Positions 7,025 through 8,291 of a stretch of DNA of 8,291 nucleotides are shown piece by piece. A model generated the notes under the pieces. The model worked only from the letters and a program-made list of their open reading frames with translations. It searched no databases and had not been told where the DNA came from. The stretch's first letter is position 1, and each line of letters opens with the position of its first letter. Source of the DNA: Candidatus Ventricola intestinavium (GTDB lineage Bacteria; Bacillota; Clostridia; Christensenellales; Aristaeellaceae); assembly GCA_018715105.1 (NCBI GenBank), contig DVMG01000210.1, positions 1 through 8,291 on the forward strand, written 5' to 3'. Both the position numbers and the translations under genes were made by a program.

Positions 7025-7053
7025 CGGTTTCGGGCTTGTTTCCGCCGAAACCG
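7025..7053 (-). other. Hairpin just upstream of the permease ribosome site
   Basis: CGGTTTCGG (7025-7033) and CCGAAACCG (7045-7053) form a perfect 9-bp stem with an 11-nt loop, 10 nt ahead of the permease Shine-Dalgarno on the minus-strand RNA. It could shape permease translation or protect the downstream RNA 5' end. No T-run follows, so termination is unlikely. Confidence 0.6.
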
Positions 7054-7101
7054 TCCGCCTTCGTGAAGCAGAGGGAAGATTTTCCATCAGCACAAAGCGA
7101 A

Positions 7102-7135
7102 GCCAAGGAGGAGGAAAACCTTCCTCTTCCTTGGC
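7102..7135 (-). other. Strong 15-bp intercistronic hairpin after the binding-protein gene
   Basis: Positions 7102-7116 and 7121-7135 pair over 15 bp with one G-U, closing a 4-nt loop; the arm ends are GCCAAGGA and TCCTTGGC. It lies 28 nt past the binding-protein stop. The RNA after it (TTCGCTTTGTG) has no real U-run, so it looks like an mRNA-stabilising or partially terminating element of the sort that keeps binding-protein levels above those of the membrane subunits. Confidence 0.75.
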
Positions 7136-7163
7136 CTATGGGTGTTCGGTGTGCTTGTGTCGG

Positions 7164-8096
7164 TCACTCGATGGCGACGTAATCCTCCGGAATCGTCACA
7201 CCGAGCGCCTCCGCGTTGGCCGCATGATACTTCTTGGTAAACTGCGGGGCGGATTCGATCGGCATGGTGGCGATATCCGCACCGTTGGCCAGAATCTCAT
7301 AGGCCATCTCACCGGTCTTATAGCCGATGTCGTAATAGCTGATGGTCAGCGTCGCCACGCCGCAGCCACGGCAAAGGCCTTCCTCACCGGCCACCACCGG
7401 CACACCGGCCGGGATGACGACATTGGCGATCGTCTCCGTATAAGCGGCGGCCGTGTTATCGGTCGGGATATAGATCACATCGCTGGCGTCTGCCGCAGCC
7501 TGCGTGACCGAAGCCACGTCGTTCGAGTCGGTGAAGGCAAACTCCGTGCAGGTATAGCCCATCTCCTCCAGGTAGCCCCGGATCACCGTGATCTGATAGA
7601 TCGAATTGGCTTCCGCCGAGCAGTAGACCAGCCCGATATTCTGCGCATCCGGGAAGAGCTCCTGAACCATCTGTGCCTGGCCATCCAGCGGGGCCAGATC
7701 GCTTGTGCCGGAGACATTCAATCCCGTGGTGCCGGTCCATTCCTGAATATCCAGCGCCGTGGCGTAGTCGGTGATGGATGTGCCCAGAATCGGGATATCC
7801 GCGGTGGCGGAAACAGCCGCCTGCAGCGGCGCGGTGGCGTTGGCCAGAATCAGATCCACCCCGTCGGCGGCAAACTTGCTGGTAATGGTCACGCATGTGG
7901 CGGCGTCGCCAGCCGCATTCTGCTCGTCAAACTCGACATCCGGCATCTTTTCCGTCAGCGCGTCCTTAAATCCCTGGGTCGCGGCGTCAAGCGCCTCATG
8001 CTGCACGAGCTGGCAGATTCCCACCGTGGTCGCGCTGGCGCAGGCGGCCCCGGCCATCATCAGCAAAGCGAGGGAAAGAGCAACGAGCTTTTTCAT
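7164..8096 (-). CDS. ABC transporter substrate-binding protein (PF04392, TrpX-like)
   Basis: A 310-residue extracytoplasmic solute-binding protein that would deliver substrate to the permease/ATPase pair downstream. The N-terminus has a basic MKK, a hydrophobic core (4-15) and a small-residue region GAACASA (16-22). Cys19 might be lipidated, but the -3 residue is Gly rather than the usual Leu/Val/Ala, so signal peptidase I cleavage after A20 or A22 is also possible. The mature part starts TTVGICQLVQHEALDAATQG and contains AADGVDLILANATAPLQAA, IPILGTSITDYA, NIGLVYCSAEANSI and DVIYIPTDNTAAA, all typical of the ABC_sub_bind family. In streptococci the family includes a tryptophan-binding protein, but ligand preference varies and is not readable here. 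The chosen ATG is 8096, because GGAGG (8105-8109) lies 8 nt upstream. An in-frame ATG at 8117 sits above that site. It is the first gene of the operon. Confidence 0.93.
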   Translation of the reverse strand: MKKLVALSLALLMMAGAACASATTVGICQLVQHEALDAATQGFKDALTEKMPDVEFDEQNAAGDAATCVTITSKFAADGVDLILANATAPLQAAVSATADIPILGTSITDYATALDIQEWTGTTGLNVSGTSDLAPLDGQAQMVQELFPDAQNIGLVYCSAEANSIYQITVIRGYLEEMGYTCTEFAFTDSNDVASVTQAAADASDVIYIPTDNTAAAYTETIANVVIPAGVPVVAGEEGLCRGCGVATLTISYYDIGYKTGEMAYEILANGADIATMPIESAPQFTKKYHAANAEALGVTIPEDYVAIE

Positions 8097-8127
8097 GGTC
8101 TTGTCCTCCGATTTCATTTACAGAGTT

Positions 8128-8160
8128 TCACCCGGCGCCCGCCCGAATCGCTGTCCTCAT
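8128..8160 (-). CDS. Possible 10-codon leader ORF in the ABC operon 5' UTR
   Basis: ATG at 8160 reads MRTAIRAGAG then TGA, with GGAAGG about 6 nt upstream, and ends 31 nt before the binding-protein start. It lies within the predicted leader. No run of a regulatory amino acid codon is seen (no Trp or Tyr), so it may be chance. Confidence 0.2.
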   Translation of the reverse strand: MRTAIRAGAG

Positions 8161-8196
8161 GACCGGCCTTCCGGATGTTTTCAAAATTGTAGGATC

Positions 8197-8226
8197 ATTA
8201 TATAGCGGTTTACAAACAATTGTCAA
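8197..8226 (-). promoter_or_regulatory. Promoter of the ABC transporter operon
   Basis: On the minus strand TTGACA (8226-8221) and TATAAT (8202-8197) are perfect hexamers separated by 18 nt. Predicted start near 8190 gives a leader of about 95 nt to the ATG at 8096. The leader holds only a small CCGG-AAGG-CCGG stem (8163-8174), with no recognisable T-box or riboswitch core. Confidence 0.88.
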
Positions 8227-8242
8227 GTATTTTTTCATACTT
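8225..8242. promoter_or_regulatory. Inverted repeat abutting the -35 box (possible operator)
   Basis: AAGTAT (8225-8230) and ATACTT (8237-8242) are perfect 6-nt arms around a T-rich 6-nt spacer, overlapping the upstream edge of the ABC operon -35 hexamer. The geometry suits a dimeric repressor, but the surrounding DNA is A/T-rich and chance is plausible. The remaining sequence to 8291 is A/T-rich with no gene seen. Confidence 0.3.
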
Positions 8243-8291
8243 TCTTTAAAATAATCGGTTTTTTCAGAGAATTTTGCAGCTTATATGAAAA

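Noticed and set aside
5232..8162. Long plus-strand open frames (293, 449 and 381 codons) across the ABC operon
   Set aside because: They are antisense to clearly recognisable ATPase, permease and binding-protein genes and show no recognisable motifs.
8097..8190. T-box or other riboswitch ahead of the TrpX-like gene
   Set aside because: The leader is only about 95 nt, lacks a T-box antiterminator bulge sequence, and has no intrinsic terminator before the gene.

Overview
The window looks like a chromosomal segment of a moderately GC-rich Gram-positive anaerobe, probably a Clostridia-type Firmicute from a gut or similar habitat (inference). The grounds are strong GGAGG-type ribosome binding sites, consensus TTGACA/TATAAT promoters, tRNA genes with encoded CCA, and a single-domain three-gene ABC importer of a type common in Firmicutes. 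Almost everything is on the minus strand, so transcription runs from high to low coordinates.

From right to left: (1) 8242-5212 holds an ABC uptake operon. It has a consensus promoter with a roughly 95-nt leader, a substrate-binding protein, a gap with two hairpins, a membrane permease and an overlapping ATPase, and it ends at a GC-rich hairpin. The set resembles COG2984/COG4120/COG1101 (TrpXYZ-like), and its substrate cannot be read from sequence. (2) 5120-4840 holds a compact RNA operon. It has a perfect consensus promoter with a 17-bp spacer, initiator tRNA-fMet, elongator tRNA-Met 3 nt later, and an intrinsic terminator. (3) 3790-4635 holds the only plus-strand gene, a two-TM membrane protein that weakly recalls DUF3137. 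Its single reading frame is interrupted by an in-frame amber codon at 4369. (4) 3691-27 holds a sugar-acid catabolic operon. It starts with a 39-codon tail of a membrane protein, probably a transporter relic, followed by an IlvD/Edd-family dehydratase (TTG start), an RraA-like aldolase-family protein overlapping it by 17 nt, and DgoD-type D-galactonate dehydratase of the enolase superfamily. The operon may continue past the left edge.

Likely logic of the catabolic block: the two dehydratases turn aldonic acids into 2-keto-3-deoxy acids. The RraA-like protein is a candidate for the aldolase step to pyruvate plus an aldehyde, since no kinase or DgoA-type aldolase lies in the window. The operon's upstream end appears damaged, because the transporter is reduced to its last membrane helix and no promoter is visible at the junction with the divergent gene.

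I see no mobile element, CRISPR array, phage gene or clearly new system. The points most worth a second look are the truncated operon head, the in-frame amber codon, and the unusual pairing of two unrelated dehydratases with an RraA-like protein.
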